Source of the DNA: Phyllobacterium sp. 628
Lineage (GTDB): Bacteria > Pseudomonadota > Alphaproteobacteria > Rhizobiales > Rhizobiaceae
Reading direction: 5' to 3'
Length of the DNA stretch: 64,000 bases
Assembly: GCF_014189505.1 (NCBI RefSeq)
Contig: NZ_CP050301.1
Span: forward strand, 441,501 to 505,500
Numbering within the stretch: the first letter of the stretch is position 1; the number at the start of each line of letters is the position of its first letter. The notes beneath the pieces are model-generated. The model was not told the DNA's origin and ran no database searches. It saw only the letters and a list, made by a program, of their open reading frames with translations. A program made the position numbers and the translations under genes. Of this stretch, positions 27,415 to 37,411 are shown piece after piece.

Positions 27415-27872
27415 GTCATTACGCAGAACAGGCAACCATGTTGGGCAAGGATGTCCCCATCCCGCACCATCCCGATGAAGCACTGCTTGATGCCGTGCCT
27501 AACCCGCAAGCCGGGACGCTGTTTCTCGCCCGCTTCGCCTGCCCGGAATTCACCTCACTTTGCCCGGTCACCGGCCAGCCCGATTTCGGCCATCTGGTGA
27601 TCGATTACGCACCGGATCAGGCGCTTGTCGAATCCAAATCGCTGAAACTGTTTCTTGGCAGCTTCCGCAACCACGGCGCTTTCCATGAGGACTGCACTGT
27701 CAATATCGGCAAGCGCATTGTTGAAGCGGTTAAACCGCTCTGGCTGCGCATCGGCGGTTACTGGTATCCGCGCGGCGGCATCCCGATTGATGTCTTCTGG
27801 CAGACCGGCCCGGTACCGGAAGGGCTGTGGCTTCCTGATCAGGGTGTACCGCCCTATCGCGGCCGCGGCTGA
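27411..27872 (+). CDS. queF: NADPH-dependent 7-cyano-7-deazaguanine reductase QueF
   Basis: 153 aa, unimodular QueF. Reduces the nitrile of preQ0 to preQ1. The catalytic Cys is in [15 protein letters not shown], the QueF motif is [16 protein letters not shown] and the conserved FHEDC follows. The start overlaps the queD stop (ATGA). With queC, queE and queD this gives every step from the pterin to preQ1; FolE, Tgt and QueA are not in the window. Confidence 0.97.
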   Translation: MSHYAEQATMLGKDVPIPHHPDEALLDAVPNPQAGTLFLARFACPEFTSLCPVTGQPDFGHLVIDYAPDQALVESKSLKLFLGSFRNHGAFHEDCTVNIGKRIVEAVKPLWLRIGGYWYPRGGIPIDVFWQTGPVPEGLWLPDQGVPPYRGRG

Positions 27873-27888
27873 AACATGGGAGATCATC

Positions 27889-28314
27889 ATGGCTGAACTC
27901 AAGATCAGAACTCGGGATGTTGGTGCGACCGCCGTTCTGCAGCGGGACGGCCAGCCTGTCGTTACGTCCCATACGGGCGGCGTCCTCAACGTCGCTCATG
28001 CTGTTTCCGAACCTGGCTTTGCACCGCTCGACCTGCTCTACGCATCGCTGTCAGCCTGCCTGGTACTGAGTGCAAAAATGGCAGCGTCACGGCTTGGGGT
28101 TGCAGACAAGCTTGAAGCTGTCGAAGCCCACGTTACTGGCGACAAGGCCAAAGAGGGCCTGTCGCGCGTCGAACGCTTCCATATCGCCTTCACCATCACC
28201 GGCGACATTGACGAGCCAACACGCCATGCCATCGTTGAGGCGGCGGAAAACGAGATCTGCACCGTCAGCAACACATTGCGCGGCGATCCAGCTTTTACAA
28301 CGACTGTGAGCTGA
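27889..28314 (+). CDS. OsmC family protein
   Basis: 141 aa. OsmC/Ohr fold with Cys C57 in LLYASLSACLVLS and a second Cys, C124, in NEICTVSN. It is more like the YhfA/OsmC-like group than true OsmC, so a peroxidase role is likely but not certain. ATG 27889 is preceded by GGAG. Lies 16 bp after queF and may be co-transcribed; the stop abuts the stop of the converging diguanylate cyclase gene. Confidence 0.88.
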   Translation: MAELKIRTRDVGATAVLQRDGQPVVTSHTGGVLNVAHAVSEPGFAPLDLLYASLSACLVLSAKMAASRLGVADKLEAVEAHVTGDKAKEGLSRVERFHIAFTITGDIDEPTRHAIVEAAENEICTVSNTLRGDPAFTTTVS

Positions 28315-29520
28315 TCAGCGTTCCAGCCGCTGGACGTTGACCAAACTGGATGCGGGCAAATCATTGGCAGCGATCCGGACGCAATTGCGCCCGGCTTTCT
28401 TGGCTTCGTACAGCGCGTGATCAGCTCGGCGCATCATGCTGCTGAGCCCCTCGCCCAACTGTGATTCCGCAATGCCAAAGCTTGCAGACAGGCTTTGGCT
28501 ATTATCGGCAAGCTCCGCCAACTCGAACCCCGCAAAGGCCTGCCGCACATCTTCAGCATATTGCCGGGCAGCCTGACCGACAGAACCGGGAAGCAGGATG
28601 GCAAATTCTTCGCCGCCGATGCGCGCCACCACCTTTTCCCGATCCGACACCGCCCGGAGGATCGCTGCGAACCCTGCAATCACTTTATCACCTGTCGCAT
28701 GGCCGTGACTGTCATTGATCTGCTTGAAATAGTCGAGATCGCAAATGATCAGGCTGATCGGGCTCGCCAGATATTGCGCACGGGTCAGCGCGACGCGAGC
28801 ACGCCCCTCAAATCCGCGGCGGTTGAGCAGGGATGAAAGCACGTCAGTTTCAGAAACCGAGGATATATTAGCCAGAATTTTGCGGGTCAGGATCGTCAGA
28901 AGCAATATGGCTGTGGCCACGGACAGGACGGCCGATGCCGACTGTGAGAGCAGCGCATATTGCGTCGAAATATAGCTTTGCGGACTGTCACCCATGCCGC
29001 CAAGTGCCACTGCCAGAAACGGCTTCGACAGGAAATGTGCCGAGTTGAGGGCAAACAGCACCATCAACACCCGGTCGAATCCTGAGCGTAACGGCGAACG
29101 CAGGACGAACAAGGCGCATAGTGCGAAAATGATGGCATATGGTCCCTGATAGATCGACATGCGCACGATGGATTGACGCGGCATGTCCACGGTCAATTGG
29201 TTTGCAATGATCGATCCGACCAGCACTACAGCAAAAAGCGTCCACGGGATCGACTTTGCATAACGCTGGGCGATACCGGCGGTGAAAATCAGCATGGCAA
29301 CAATCAGCACTGCAAAGGCGAGAAACACCGCAACACGCGCATCGGCAAGCGAGGGAATCAGAAACTCAATGGCAAAGTTGAGCATGCCCAGCGCGTAAGC
29401 GAGCGCAAAGAAATGCGCCGGGGCACTTTTCCGGTCATACAGTGCGATCATGAAGAAAGCCGTGGCGAAAATGCCCGACATGAAGAGATTCATTGCGAGA
29501 ATAAAGCCCGCACCGCTCAT
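28315..29520 (-). CDS. Membrane-bound diguanylate cyclase (GGDEF)
   Basis: 401 aa. About six to seven membrane helices in residues 1-215, then a GGDEF domain (about 225-385) with LLNRRGFEGRAR, DLDYFKQINDSHGHATGD (metal and substrate residues) and the active-site loop ARIGGEEFAI (GGEEF 302-306). This predicts synthesis of cyclic di-GMP. The RxxD inhibitory site normally found five residues before the loop is absent (DREK instead), so product inhibition there is not expected. Monocistronic, divergent from the leuC terminator region. Confidence 0.92.
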   Translation of the reverse strand: MSGAGFILAMNLFMSGIFATAFFMIALYDRKSAPAHFFALAYALGMLNFAIEFLIPSLADARVAVFLAFAVLIVAMLIFTAGIAQRYAKSIPWTLFAVVLVGSIIANQLTVDMPRQSIVRMSIYQGPYAIIFALCALFVLRSPLRSGFDRVLMVLFALNSAHFLSKPFLAVALGGMGDSPQSYISTQYALLSQSASAVLSVATAILLLTILTRKILANISSVSETDVLSSLLNRRGFEGRARVALTRAQYLASPISLIICDLDYFKQINDSHGHATGDKVIAGFAAILRAVSDREKVVARIGGEEFAILLPGSVGQAARQYAEDVRQAFAGFELAELADNSQSLSASFGIAESQLGEGLSSMMRRADHALYEAKKAGRNCVRIAANDLPASSLVNVQRLER

Positions 29521-29606
29521 GGTTTTATCCTGTGATCTGCCGAACGGGGCAACCTATTTTCAAGATCATAGCATGGTATACGCACGAACGATTGAAAAGG
29601 TTACAA

Positions 29607-29631
29607 AAAACGGGGCATGTGGCCCCGTTTT
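29607..29631 (-). terminator. Rho-independent terminator of leuC
   Basis: AAAACGGGGC-ATGTG-GCCCCGTTTT, a 10-bp stem, followed by a T-run on the minus strand. 30 bp after the leuC stop. Confidence 0.88.
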
Positions 29632-29661
29632 CACAACATCAAAAATCGGAAGTCCCGCAGC

Positions 29662-31071
29662 CTATTTCCACTCGCGAATATCGACGAAATGTCCGGCAAT
29701 TGCCGCAGCAGCGGCCATGGCTGGCGACACCAGATGGGTGCGGCCCTTGAAGCCCTGACGGCCTTCAAAATTGCGGTTCGAGGTCGACGCACAACGCTCG
29801 CCCGGCTTCAACCGGTCATCATTCATCGCAAGGCACATGGAGCAGCCCGGCTCGCGCCAATCAAAACCCGCAGCCTTGAAAATCTTGTCGAGGCCTTCGG
29901 CTTCCGCCTGTTCCTTGACGAGGCCGGAGCCAGGAACAATCATCGCATCGACTGTTGCAGCAACCGTACGGCCTTCGACAACCTTGGCAACCGCGCGCAG
30001 ATCTTCGATACGGCCATTGGTGCACGAACCGATGAACACCCGGTCAAGTTTGATATCGGTCATCGGCGTACCCGGCTTCAGACCCATATAATCGAGAGCC
30101 CGCCACTTCGAAGTGCGCTTGTTCTCGTCAGTAATCTCGTCCGGATTAGGCACGTTACCAGTGATCGAAATCACGTCTTCCGGCGACGAGCCCCAGGAAA
30201 CGATGGGCGGCAAATCAGCAGCGTTGAGCACAACGACCTTGTCGAAATGTGCGCCTTCATCGCTTTGCAGCGTCTTCCAGTACTCGACTGCCTGATCGAA
30301 CGTCTCGCCCTTCGGCGCACGCGGCTTGTCTTTGACATAGGCAAAGGTGATTTCGTCAGGCGCAATCAAGCCTGCGCGCGCACCGCCTTCAATTGACATG
30401 TTGCAGATCGTCATGCGGCCTTCCATCGAAAGGGCGCGAATGGCTTCACCCGCATATTCGATGACATAGCCGGTACCGCCGGCCGTGCCGATCTCGCCGA
30501 TGATAGCAAGAATGATATCCTTGGCAGTGACACCGGGCGGCAAAATACCGTCAACACGCACCAGCATGTTCTTGGCCTTCGACTGGATCAGCGTCTGGGT
30601 GGCTAGAACGTGCTCGACTTCCGACGTGCCGATGCCGTGTGCCAGTGCTCCGAAAGCGCCGTGCGTCGAAGTATGGCTGTCACCACAAACGATCGTCATG
30701 CCCGGCAGGGTGAAACCCTGTTCCGGTCCGATGATGTGAACGATACCCTGGCGGATATCCTTCTCGGAATAATACTCGACGCCGAAATCAAGCGCATTCT
30801 TGGCGAGCGTCTCAACCTGAATGCGGCTTTCATCGTTCTTGATGCCGTTGACGCGATCCGGCGAGGTCGGCACATTGTGATCAACCACAGCAAGTGTCTT
30901 TTCCGGATGGCGGACTTTACGGCCGGTCACGCGCAGACCTTCAAAAGCCTGCGGGCTGGTCACTTCGTGGACAAGGTGGCGATCAATATAGAGCAAGCAG
31001 GTACCATCGTCCTGCTGATCAACCAGATGATCATCCCAGATCTTGTCATAAAGTGTGCGTGGCGCAATCAT
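29662..31071 (-). CDS. leuC: 3-isopropylmalate dehydratase large subunit
   Basis: 469 aa. Isomerises 2- to 3-isopropylmalate in leucine synthesis with LeuD. Aconitase-family [4Fe-4S] ligands are visible in FIGSCTNGR and [10 protein letters not shown]. Other blocks: [32 protein letters not shown], and [15 protein letters not shown]. leuD and leuB are not adjacent, as usual in rhizobia. ATG 31071; terminator just downstream. Confidence 0.98.
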   Translation of the reverse strand: MIAPRTLYDKIWDDHLVDQQDDGTCLLYIDRHLVHEVTSPQAFEGLRVTGRKVRHPEKTLAVVDHNVPTSPDRVNGIKNDESRIQVETLAKNALDFGVEYYSEKDIRQGIVHIIGPEQGFTLPGMTIVCGDSHTSTHGAFGALAHGIGTSEVEHVLATQTLIQSKAKNMLVRVDGILPPGVTAKDIILAIIGEIGTAGGTGYVIEYAGEAIRALSMEGRMTICNMSIEGGARAGLIAPDEITFAYVKDKPRAPKGETFDQAVEYWKTLQSDEGAHFDKVVVLNAADLPPIVSWGSSPEDVISITGNVPNPDEITDENKRTSKWRALDYMGLKPGTPMTDIKLDRVFIGSCTNGRIEDLRAVAKVVEGRTVAATVDAMIVPGSGLVKEQAEAEGLDKIFKAAGFDWREPGCSMCLAMNDDRLKPGERCASTSNRNFEGRQGFKGRTHLVSPAMAAAAAIAGHFVDIREWK

Positions 31072-31253
31072 CGCGATATCCTAGCAACGGGGGCTTTTCG
31101 ATTATTTCGTGGGACATATGCACTCGAGGCCCGGCAACGTCAAGAAAACAAGCGTCAAAAGTGACAAAGCGCCGCGACAGAGACCGCTCTCTCCATCATT
31201 TTGACGTGATTTTCCATCCATCCTGCTTTTGATCAATAGTTCCGGAGCTAAGA

Positions 31254-31910
31254 ATGATTTCGCGGCGTATTGTTGTTCTAGGTGGCCTTGCCGCCGCCGT
31301 TTCGGCCTCCAGCTTCTTCCGCCTGCCCTTTACCACCAGTGCATTCGCAGACAAACCAACACCCTTTATCGAACCTGACCCATGGGCCAGCCAATTGATC
31401 GCTGCCGCCGAAAGCCAGATTGGCCAGACAATTGTTTATGACCCTGCCTATGTAAGACTAAAATACCCAATGGGCGATGTCCCACCCGATCGCGGCGTTT
31501 GCACCGACGTCATCATTCGCGCCTACCGCCAGTCGGCAAAGCTCGATCTGCAGGAGCGGGTTCATCGCGACATGAAAGCCGCCTTCACGGATTACCCCAA
31601 AGCTTGGGGATCGAAACAGCCGGACACCAATATTGACCACCGGCGCGTCCCCAACCTTGCCGCCTTCTTCCGTCGTGCCAATGCAAGCCTGCCGGTCAGC
31701 AGCGACGCGAAGGATTATCACCCCGGCGACCTCGTCACACAGATGCTGCCGGACAATCTTCCGCATATTGCCGTTGTCACGCACCGGTCCAATGAGGATG
31801 GCTCCCGGCCGCTGCTGGTTCACAATATTGGCTCGGGGACGAAACTGGAAGACCGGCTATTTGAGTTCAAGATCACCGGTCATTACCGCTACAGACCGCA
31901 AACGGCCTAA
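31254..31910 (+). CDS. DUF1287 domain-containing secreted protein
   Basis: 218 aa. Tat-like signal peptide: SRRIVVLGGLAAAVSASSFF, cleaved probably after SAFA (about residue 32). The mature domain matches the DUF1287 (YijF) family, with RGVCTDVIIRAYR carrying a Cys and PHIAVVTH carrying a His, in the order expected of a papain-like NlpC/P60-type fold. A hydrolase of cell-wall peptides is possible but unproven. GGAG 7 nt upstream of ATG 31254. Converges with the ABC permease gene, overlapping by 4 nt. Confidence 0.88.
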   Translation: MISRRIVVLGGLAAAVSASSFFRLPFTTSAFADKPTPFIEPDPWASQLIAAAESQIGQTIVYDPAYVRLKYPMGDVPPDRGVCTDVIIRAYRQSAKLDLQERVHRDMKAAFTDYPKAWGSKQPDTNIDHRRVPNLAAFFRRANASLPVSSDAKDYHPGDLVTQMLPDNLPHIAVVTHRSNEDGSRPLLVHNIGSGTKLEDRLFEFKITGHYRYRPQTA

Positions 31911-32764
31911 TCGCGGCTGTTCAACCGCTGCTCCACCCAGCGCAGCCCCAGTGACAGGCTGATTGTCAGGATCAGATAGATATAGGCGACGACCGAATAG
32001 GTCTCGAAAAACCGGAACGACCCTGACGCATAAACTTTACCCATTTGCGTTACATCAACAACACCCAGCACCGAAACCAGCGATGAATCTTTCACCATCG
32101 AGATGAAGTCATTGCCATAGGGCGGCAAGATCGTGCGCATGGCCTGCGGCATGACGATGAGCCGGAACCGCTGAACCCGTTTCAGCCCAAGCGCCTTGGC
32201 GGCCTCGATCTGCCCCTTGTCGACAGCCTGAATGCCTGCCCGGAAAATCTCCGCCAGAAATGCGGCATAGGCGAGTGTCAACGCGATGATTGCCCGCCAC
32301 AACAGCGAAAAATCGCGCACCAGCAGCGGTTCAAACAGGCCAGCGCTTTGCAAGGGATGCGTCAGAAAGTTCCACAGGGCGACAATCGCCGGCGCACCGA
32401 CAAAGGCGATGTAGAACAGCAGCACAAGCAGCGGGATACCGCGCACGATCTCGATGTAGAAACGTGCGCTCTGGCGCAAGGCGATATGTTCGGACAGGCT
32501 CATCACTGCCAGTAGCAGGCCAAGACCGGAAGCGAGCACAAAGGCAAGAAGCGACACCCAGATGGTGATCCAGATGCCTTGCGATACCGTCGCGAAGACC
32601 TGACCATAGATATCACTGACGAGAATGGCGATGCCCAGCGCCACCGCAATTGCCGCAGCAACCGCCAGCCACCAGGGGAAGTCCTTCCTGCCGGAAGGGC
32701 TTCCTTTGTTTGCGGGAGCAGGCAACAGATGACCTATTGGCCGAGCTTGTAATCTACGAACCAC
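31907..32764 (-). CDS. Amino-acid ABC transporter permease (HisM/GlnP type)
   Basis: 285 aa, five to six membrane helices. The EAA loop QIEAAKALGLKRVQRFRLIVMPQA identifies a polar amino-acid uptake permease. It follows the binding-protein gene and overlaps its end by 31 nt if the GTG at 32764 is used; no ATG is available before the first helix, so the exact start is uncertain. No ATPase gene is adjacent, so the ATPase must be encoded elsewhere. Confidence 0.9.
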   Translation of the reverse strand: MVRRLQARPIGHLLPAPANKGSPSGRKDFPWWLAVAAAIAVALGIAILVSDIYGQVFATVSQGIWITIWVSLLAFVLASGLGLLLAVMSLSEHIALRQSARFYIEIVRGIPLLVLLFYIAFVGAPAIVALWNFLTHPLQSAGLFEPLLVRDFSLLWRAIIALTLAYAAFLAEIFRAGIQAVDKGQIEAAKALGLKRVQRFRLIVMPQAMRTILPPYGNDFISMVKDSSLVSVLGVVDVTQMGKVYASGSFRFFETYSVVAYIYLILTISLSLGLRWVEQRLNSRD

Positions 32765-33528
32765 TTCTTCGTGAGGGCATCAAACGTACCATCCTTCTTC
32801 AGCACCGCGATGGCCGCATTGACCGGAGCCACCAGATCGGAGCCTTTGGCGAAGATGAAACCGAAATCTTCAGCGCCAAGTGGACCGCCAACGAGCTTCA
32901 GCTTGCCGCCGGATGCATCCACATAACCCTTGCCGGCACTGCTGTCGGTCAGAACCACGTCGACGTCACCCGTCTTCAGTGCCTGAATGGTTGCACCAAA
33001 AGTTTCGAACAGCTTGATGCGCGGATTTTGTTCGTTGCCATCAAGCAGATTATAGACGGCTACATAGAAATTAGTTGTCCCAGGTTGTGCACCAACCAAG
33101 CCTGTTTTGACGTCAGCAAAGCTTTTCGCGTCGGAAAAACGCTTTTCGTCGCTGCGAACCAGCATGAATTGTTCTGACCGCATATAGGGTTCGGAGAAAT
33201 CCACCTTCTGCTTGCGCTCTTCATTGATGGAAATACCGGTCATGCCGATCTGGTATTGATTGTCGGAAACCGCCTGAATCATCGCATCCCAGCTGGTATT
33301 GAGATATTCCACCTTGAAATTCAGCTTCTTGGCGATTTCGTTCATCGCATCATATTCCCAGCCTACTGGCTTGCCGGTCTTGGGATCGACAAACTGCAAA
33401 GGCGGATAGGCATTTTCAGTCACAACCGTAACCGTCTTGCCGCCCAGATCGGGCAGTTCCGCCGCAAAAGCGGAAAAAGGCATTACGGCGAGCATCAGGC
33501 CCGCCAGGACAACGGATCGCAGATTCAT
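32734..33528 (-). CDS. Amino-acid ABC transporter substrate-binding protein
   Basis: 264 aa. Signal peptide to about residue 22 (VVLAGLMLAVMPFSAFA). Family 3 solute-binding fold: VTENAYPPLQFVDPKTGKPVGWEYDAMNEIAKKL, MTGISINEERKQKVDFSEPYM, VGAQPGTTNF and DVVLTDSSAGKGYV. Delivers a polar amino acid to the permease encoded next. The ligand cannot be read from sequence. First gene of the transporter pair; ATG 33528. Confidence 0.93.
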   Translation of the reverse strand: MNLRSVVLAGLMLAVMPFSAFAAELPDLGGKTVTVVTENAYPPLQFVDPKTGKPVGWEYDAMNEIAKKLNFKVEYLNTSWDAMIQAVSDNQYQIGMTGISINEERKQKVDFSEPYMRSEQFMLVRSDEKRFSDAKSFADVKTGLVGAQPGTTNFYVAVYNLLDGNEQNPRIKLFETFGATIQALKTGDVDVVLTDSSAGKGYVDASGGKLKLVGGPLGAEDFGFIFAKGSDLVAPVNAAIAVLKKDGTFDALTKKWFVDYKLGQ

Positions 33529-33703
33529 TTTAGACCTCTATTATTGCGTTTTGATCAAGCGAAGCACAAATTTCACTTTGCGAAGGCCGCGTCAATCCCC
33601 AAACGGCATGCAACTGCTTTATTGGTTGTAGCGCAAGCACGATTTTTTAAATGAAAAAATAGAGTGAATTTCACCCGTTCCGTGTACGAAGCGGCACGGC
33701 AAT

Positions 33704-33731
33704 AAAAAAGGCGGTCCGAAGACCGCCTTTT
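33704..33731 (-). terminator. Rho-independent terminator of rplS
   Basis: GGCGGTC-CGAA-GACCGCC stem (33710-33727) flanked by A- and T-tracts; on the minus strand it ends in a six-base T-run. 21 bp after the rplS stop. Confidence 0.88.
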
Positions 33732-33752
33732 CAAATTTGAATGGACCTGCGC

Positions 33753-34205
33753 TTATTCAGCAGCTGGTGCCTTGGCAACGGTTTCTTCCGTTACCTTTTC
33801 AGCTGTACCGGTGACCGGAACAGCAGCTTTGGTTTTGCGGTTGTCTTTCTTTTCGACAATGCGGGCAGCCTTACCGGTCAGGCCACGCAAGTAGTAGAGC
33901 TTCGCGCGACGAACCTTGCCGCGGCGGACGATCTCTACGCCTTCAACCAGTGGTGAAATGATCGGGAATACGCGCTCGACGCCTTCGCCATAGGAAATCT
34001 TGCGAACTGTGAAGTTCTCGTTGATGCCTGCGCCGTTACGGGCAATGCAGACGCCTTCATAAGCCTGAACGCGGGTACGTGTACCTTCCGTCACGCGAAC
34101 ATTGACGCGGACTGTATCGCCTGGCTTGAAATCTGGAAGCACGCGCTTGGCTTCAATTTTTGCTCGCTGTTCGAGGTCGAGCTGACGAATAATATCGACG
34201 GTCAT
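33753..34205 (-). CDS. rplS: 50S ribosomal protein L19
   Basis: 150 aa. L19 binds the 30S-50S interface. Core [25 protein letters not shown], then [30 protein letters not shown] and [20 protein letters not shown]. The tail of about 30 residues ([25 protein letters not shown]) is a variable extension typical of alphaproteobacteria. ATG 34205 is preferred (AAGGA, 8-nt spacing); an ATG three codons upstream lies too close to the ribosome site. Last of the rimM-trmD-(acetyltransferase)-rplS string. Confidence 0.97.
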   Translation of the reverse strand: MTVDIIRQLDLEQRAKIEAKRVLPDFKPGDTVRVNVRVTEGTRTRVQAYEGVCIARNGAGINENFTVRKISYGEGVERVFPIISPLVEGVEIVRRGKVRRAKLYYLRGLTGKAARIVEKKDNRKTKAAVPVTGTAEKVTEETVAKAPAAE

Positions 34206-34280
34206 CGTCTTCATCCTTTTCTTGTTCAAACAGTCAGAGCGCTCAACACTTGTAATGCAGCAGCCTTGGCCGCATTTCTA

Positions 34281-34296
34281 TGCCTCCGATGAGGCA
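34281..34296 (-). promoter_or_regulatory. Small hairpin in the rplS leader
   Basis: TGCCTC-CGAT-GAGGCA, 6-bp stem with a 4-nt loop about 75 nt upstream of rplS. The 193-bp gap (34206-34398) between the acetyltransferase and rplS is otherwise featureless. A leader role is speculative. Confidence 0.2.
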
Positions 34297-34398
34297 GGAG
34301 CGAATTCACCATCCATTGATTGTGAACCAGGGTTTTTCCCGAGTTGGCGGCCAGATACACCATAAAAGTCGGTTTGTCACCTCTGGCAGCGATTCTTT

Positions 34399-34926
34399 TT
34401 ATCGCGGATCGCCATGGGAGTCGAGCTTAACAGGCTTTCGCATGAAAACCCGCATGGTTTCATCCAGCCCGCGCGCAATGTGTTCCTGCCGGATATGAAG
34501 CAGCGCCGGACTCAAATCCGTATCGGCAATATCCGTAAATCCCAGCCGCCGGTAATAGGGCCCATTCCAAGGCACGTCACGAAATGTCGACAGCAAAAGC
34601 CCCGGCAGGCCCTCATCGCGGGCACGATCCTCAACAAGATGAATCAAGCCTGCACCAAGCCGTTTCCCGCCATGGGACGGGTACACGTTGATTTCTTCTA
34701 TGTAGAGGTGATCGTCCACCACATCATAGAAGACAAACCCTACAGGCAAGCCTTCGATGGCCACGAACAGATGCCCTTGAGCGATGCGTTGCAGCAGGAT
34801 GGTTTCGGATGTTGGATCACCACTGGCAATCTCCGGCATATCCACGTCCAGAAACCGCACCGCCGAAGCCCGCTCGATCGCCTGTATCGCCCCAATGTCA
34901 GCCGCCACACCGTTTCGAAACTGCAT
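34399..34926 (-). CDS. GNAT family N-acetyltransferase
   Basis: 175 aa. Motif A LYIEEINVYPSHGGKRLGAGLIHLVEDRARDEG (about 90-122) with the glycine-rich CoA loop, and PYYRRLGFTDI near the C-terminus. Substrate unknown. ATG 34926 lies 12 bp after the trmD stop. It is inserted between trmD and rplS, which are adjacent in many genomes. Confidence 0.9.
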   Translation of the reverse strand: MQFRNGVAADIGAIQAIERASAVRFLDVDMPEIASGDPTSETILLQRIAQGHLFVAIEGLPVGFVFYDVVDDHLYIEEINVYPSHGGKRLGAGLIHLVEDRARDEGLPGLLLSTFRDVPWNGPYYRRLGFTDIADTDLSPALLHIRQEHIARGLDETMRVFMRKPVKLDSHGDPR

Positions 34927-34937
34927 GGATTTGCGCC

Positions 34938-35654
34938 CTATTTGCGCGGCTTCTTCGTCTGCGGGTAACGATCCCACAGATCAGGCCGCCGTTCGCGGGT
35001 CAGTTGCTCCGCTTCCGCCTTGCGCCATTTTTCGATGGCCCCATGGTTGCCGGAAAGCAGCACATCGGGGATGCGGCGGCCCTCCCATTCCTGCGGCTTG
35101 GTATATTGCGGATGTTCCAGAAGCCCGGTCTCGAAACTTTCCGTCTCACCGGACTCGGCATTGCCCATCACGCCGGGCAAAAGCCGCACGATGGCATCCA
35201 GGACAACAATCGCAGCGGTTTCGCCGCCCGAAAGAATATAATCGCCGATCGAGACTTCCTCGAACTGCCGCGCTTCGATCAATCGCTCATCGACGCCCTC
35301 GAAACGTCCACACAGAACAATAGCGCCAGGCCCGGCAGCCAACGCGCGCACCCGCTCCTGCGTCAATGGCTTGCCGCGCGGACTCATAAACAGTTTCGGC
35401 CGCGTATCCGCCACATGGTCCACGGCGCGCGCCAGCACATCCGCCTTCATCACCATGCCCGCCCCGCCGCCAGCCGGGGTATCATCGACCATGCGGTGCT
35501 TGTCCATGGCGAAATCGCGGATTTGCACGGCTTCAAGCGTCCATGCCTTGTCGGCCAATGCCTTTCCCGCCAGCGATACGCCGAGCGGCCCCGGAAACAT
35601 TTCCGGATACAGCGTCAGCACCGTTGCGCGAAAACCGGCATCATTGCCGCTCAT
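34938..35654 (-). CDS. trmD: tRNA (guanine-N1)-methyltransferase
   Basis: 238 aa. Methylates G37 in tRNAs with G36. SPOUT-fold enzyme: [11 protein letters not shown] at the N-terminus, [17 protein letters not shown], the trefoil-knot region [13 protein letters not shown] followed by [16 protein letters not shown], and the C-terminal [14 protein letters not shown] block [17 protein letters not shown]. The start overlaps the rimM stop (ATGA). Confidence 0.98.
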   Translation of the reverse strand: MSGNDAGFRATVLTLYPEMFPGPLGVSLAGKALADKAWTLEAVQIRDFAMDKHRMVDDTPAGGGAGMVMKADVLARAVDHVADTRPKLFMSPRGKPLTQERVRALAAGPGAIVLCGRFEGVDERLIEARQFEEVSIGDYILSGGETAAIVVLDAIVRLLPGVMGNAESGETESFETGLLEHPQYTKPQEWEGRRIPDVLLSGNHGAIEKWRKAEAEQLTRERRPDLWDRYPQTKKPRK

Positions 35655-36229
35655 GACTGCTTTTTCCCGTCATCATTGCCAAGCTGCCTGCGCCGCTCTT
35701 CGTCTTCATTCTCATCGGCAATCAGCCCGGCAGACGCAGGATCGATCGTGATTTTCCCTGCCTTGATATCGATATGCGGCACGGCCGCCTGCGTAAACGG
35801 AACCAGCATGGGGCGACGTCCGGGGATGGTCAGCTCAATCAGATCGCCACCGCCGAAATTGAACATGGCAGAAACCTTGCCGTGCCGGTTGCCTTCCGCA
35901 TCGACAGCATCAAGACCAATCAGATCAGCGTGATAAAACTCGTCCTCATCGAGTTCTTCCGGCAATTGCGCCCGTTCGATGAACAGCATCGTGCCGTTCA
36001 GAGCTTCAGCCATGTTGCGGTCATTGACCCCGCGAAACCGCACCACGACCACCGTATTGGCCGGGCGGATCGCCAGAATTTCAAAGCTTCTCCCGGTCAC
36101 GTCATAAAGCAGGCCATAATCGGCCAGTGCCAGCGGATCGCCGGTGAATGTCTTCACCCGCACTTCACCGCGTGTTCCGTGTGGCGCGCCGATTACCGCC
36201 AGCTGAACCGGATCATTCAATTTTGCCAT
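35651..36229 (-). CDS. rimM: 16S rRNA processing protein RimM
   Basis: 192 aa. Assists maturation of the 30S head. N-terminal beta-barrel begins [21 protein letters not shown]; the PRC-barrel domain has [37 protein letters not shown] and ends [17 protein letters not shown] 36229 (MAKLNDPV); the frame stays open upstream without domain support. rpsP, often just upstream, is not present between rimM and the divergent xerC. Confidence 0.95.
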   Translation of the reverse strand: MAKLNDPVQLAVIGAPHGTRGEVRVKTFTGDPLALADYGLLYDVTGRSFEILAIRPANTVVVVRFRGVNDRNMAEALNGTMLFIERAQLPEELDEDEFYHADLIGLDAVDAEGNRHGKVSAMFNFGGGDLIELTIPGRRPMLVPFTQAAVPHIDIKAGKITIDPASAGLIADENEDEERRRQLGNDDGKKQS

Positions 36230-36389
36230 AGGCCTTGTCCATTCCTGTCTCTTCGTTGGACGGATTACCCTTTCTTTGCCCAAACGCCAAGCCAGAAGCA
36301 TAATGCCGCCGGGCGAAAGCCAAAGCGAAACGACTCCGTAAGGACTGCTGTGGCATGGTTCGGGTAATGCATGATCAAGGAGTATCGCT

Positions 36390-37346
36390 ATGGTCGTCCA
36401 GCCGCAAAGTGCCGAATTTCTTGTCTCGGCCCGGCCTGACCTGATTGCCGCGCGCGAAGAGTGGTTGAAGTCGCTTAAAAATACCCGGCGTCTGGCGGCC
36501 AACACGCTGGAGGCCTATGAGCGCGATACCCGCCAGTTCTTTCAGTTTTTGACCGGCCATCTGGCGGAACCGCCAGCGCTCAGCGACGTTGCCACTTTGC
36601 GCATTGCCGATCTGCGGTCCTATCTCGCCCGCCGCCGCAACGATGGCGCGGGCGCCCGCACGCTTGGTCGTGGTCTCGCGGGGATTCGCTCGTTCCTGCG
36701 CTATCTGGAAAAGCAGGGCATGGCCAATGCTGCGGCGTCGATTGCCATGCGTGCACCGCGTCAGCCCAAATCCCTGCCGAAACCCTTGAGCACAGTCGAT
36801 GCCCGGCGCGTGGTGGAAAAGGGTGAACAGCTTAATGAGGAGCCATGGATCGCCGCCCGCAATGCAGCAGTATTGACGCTGCTCTACGGCTGCGGCCTGC
36901 GTATCTCCGAAGCGCTGACGCTGGACGGTAGTGCATTGCGCGATCCCGCCGCCCGCTCCATTCCCATCACCGGCAAGGGCAACAAGACGCGCATGGTGCC
37001 GCTTCTGCCCATCGTGCACCGGGCGGTAGAGGAATACCGCGCCCTCTGCCCCTATGATCTGGAAGACGGCAAACCGCTGTTTCGCGGCGCGCGTGGCGGC
37101 TTGCTGCATTCCGCTATCATCCAGCGTGACATGCAGAAAATGCGCGGCGCGCTTGGATTACCGGATACGGCAACGCCGCACGCGCTGCGTCATTCCTTTG
37201 CCACGCATCTGCTCGGGCGTGGGGGTGATCTGCGTACCATTCAGGAACTGCTCGGTCACGCCAGCCTGTCGACGACGCAGGTCTATACCGGCGTTGACAC
37301 AGCGCGGCTTCTCGAGATTTACGACAAGGCGCATCCCCGCGCGTGA
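36390..37346 (+). CDS. xerC: Tyrosine recombinase XerC
   Basis: 318 aa. Resolves chromosome dimers at dif with XerD, activated by FtsK. N-terminal SAM-like domain ([23 protein letters not shown]). Catalytic residues are visible: R171 ([10 protein letters not shown]), K196 (GKGNKTR), H264 and R267 ([11 protein letters not shown]), H290 ([11 protein letters not shown]) and nucleophile Y299 (VYT). A good AAGGAG site lies 8 nt before the ATG. Read as housekeeping XerC, not a phage integrase: no attachment sites or phage genes are nearby. Confidence 0.95.
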   Translation: MVVQPQSAEFLVSARPDLIAAREEWLKSLKNTRRLAANTLEAYERDTRQFFQFLTGHLAEPPALSDVATLRIADLRSYLARRRNDGAGARTLGRGLAGIRSFLRYLEKQGMANAAASIAMRAPRQPKSLPKPLSTVDARRVVEKGEQLNEEPWIAARNAAVLTLLYGCGLRISEALTLDGSALRDPAARSIPITGKGNKTRMVPLLPIVHRAVEEYRALCPYDLEDGKPLFRGARGGLLHSAIIQRDMQKMRGALGLPDTATPHALRHSFATHLLGRGGDLRTIQELLGHASLSTTQVYTGVDTARLLEIYDKAHPRA

Positions 37347-37411
37347 AAACTGGTCCAATTTGCGTTACAAACAATTTGTAGAATGGCTTTAACGCCTTCT
37401 TGCCAAACCGG

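Noticed and set aside
31907..33528. Complete ABC transporter operon
   Set aside because: Binding protein and permease only; neighbouring genes do not encode the ATPase.
34809..35933. 374-codon plus-strand open frame
   Set aside because: Antisense to trmD and rimM.
36390..37346. Integrase of a mobile element
   Set aside because: Protein resembles housekeeping XerC and no attachment repeats, tRNA or phage genes are nearby.
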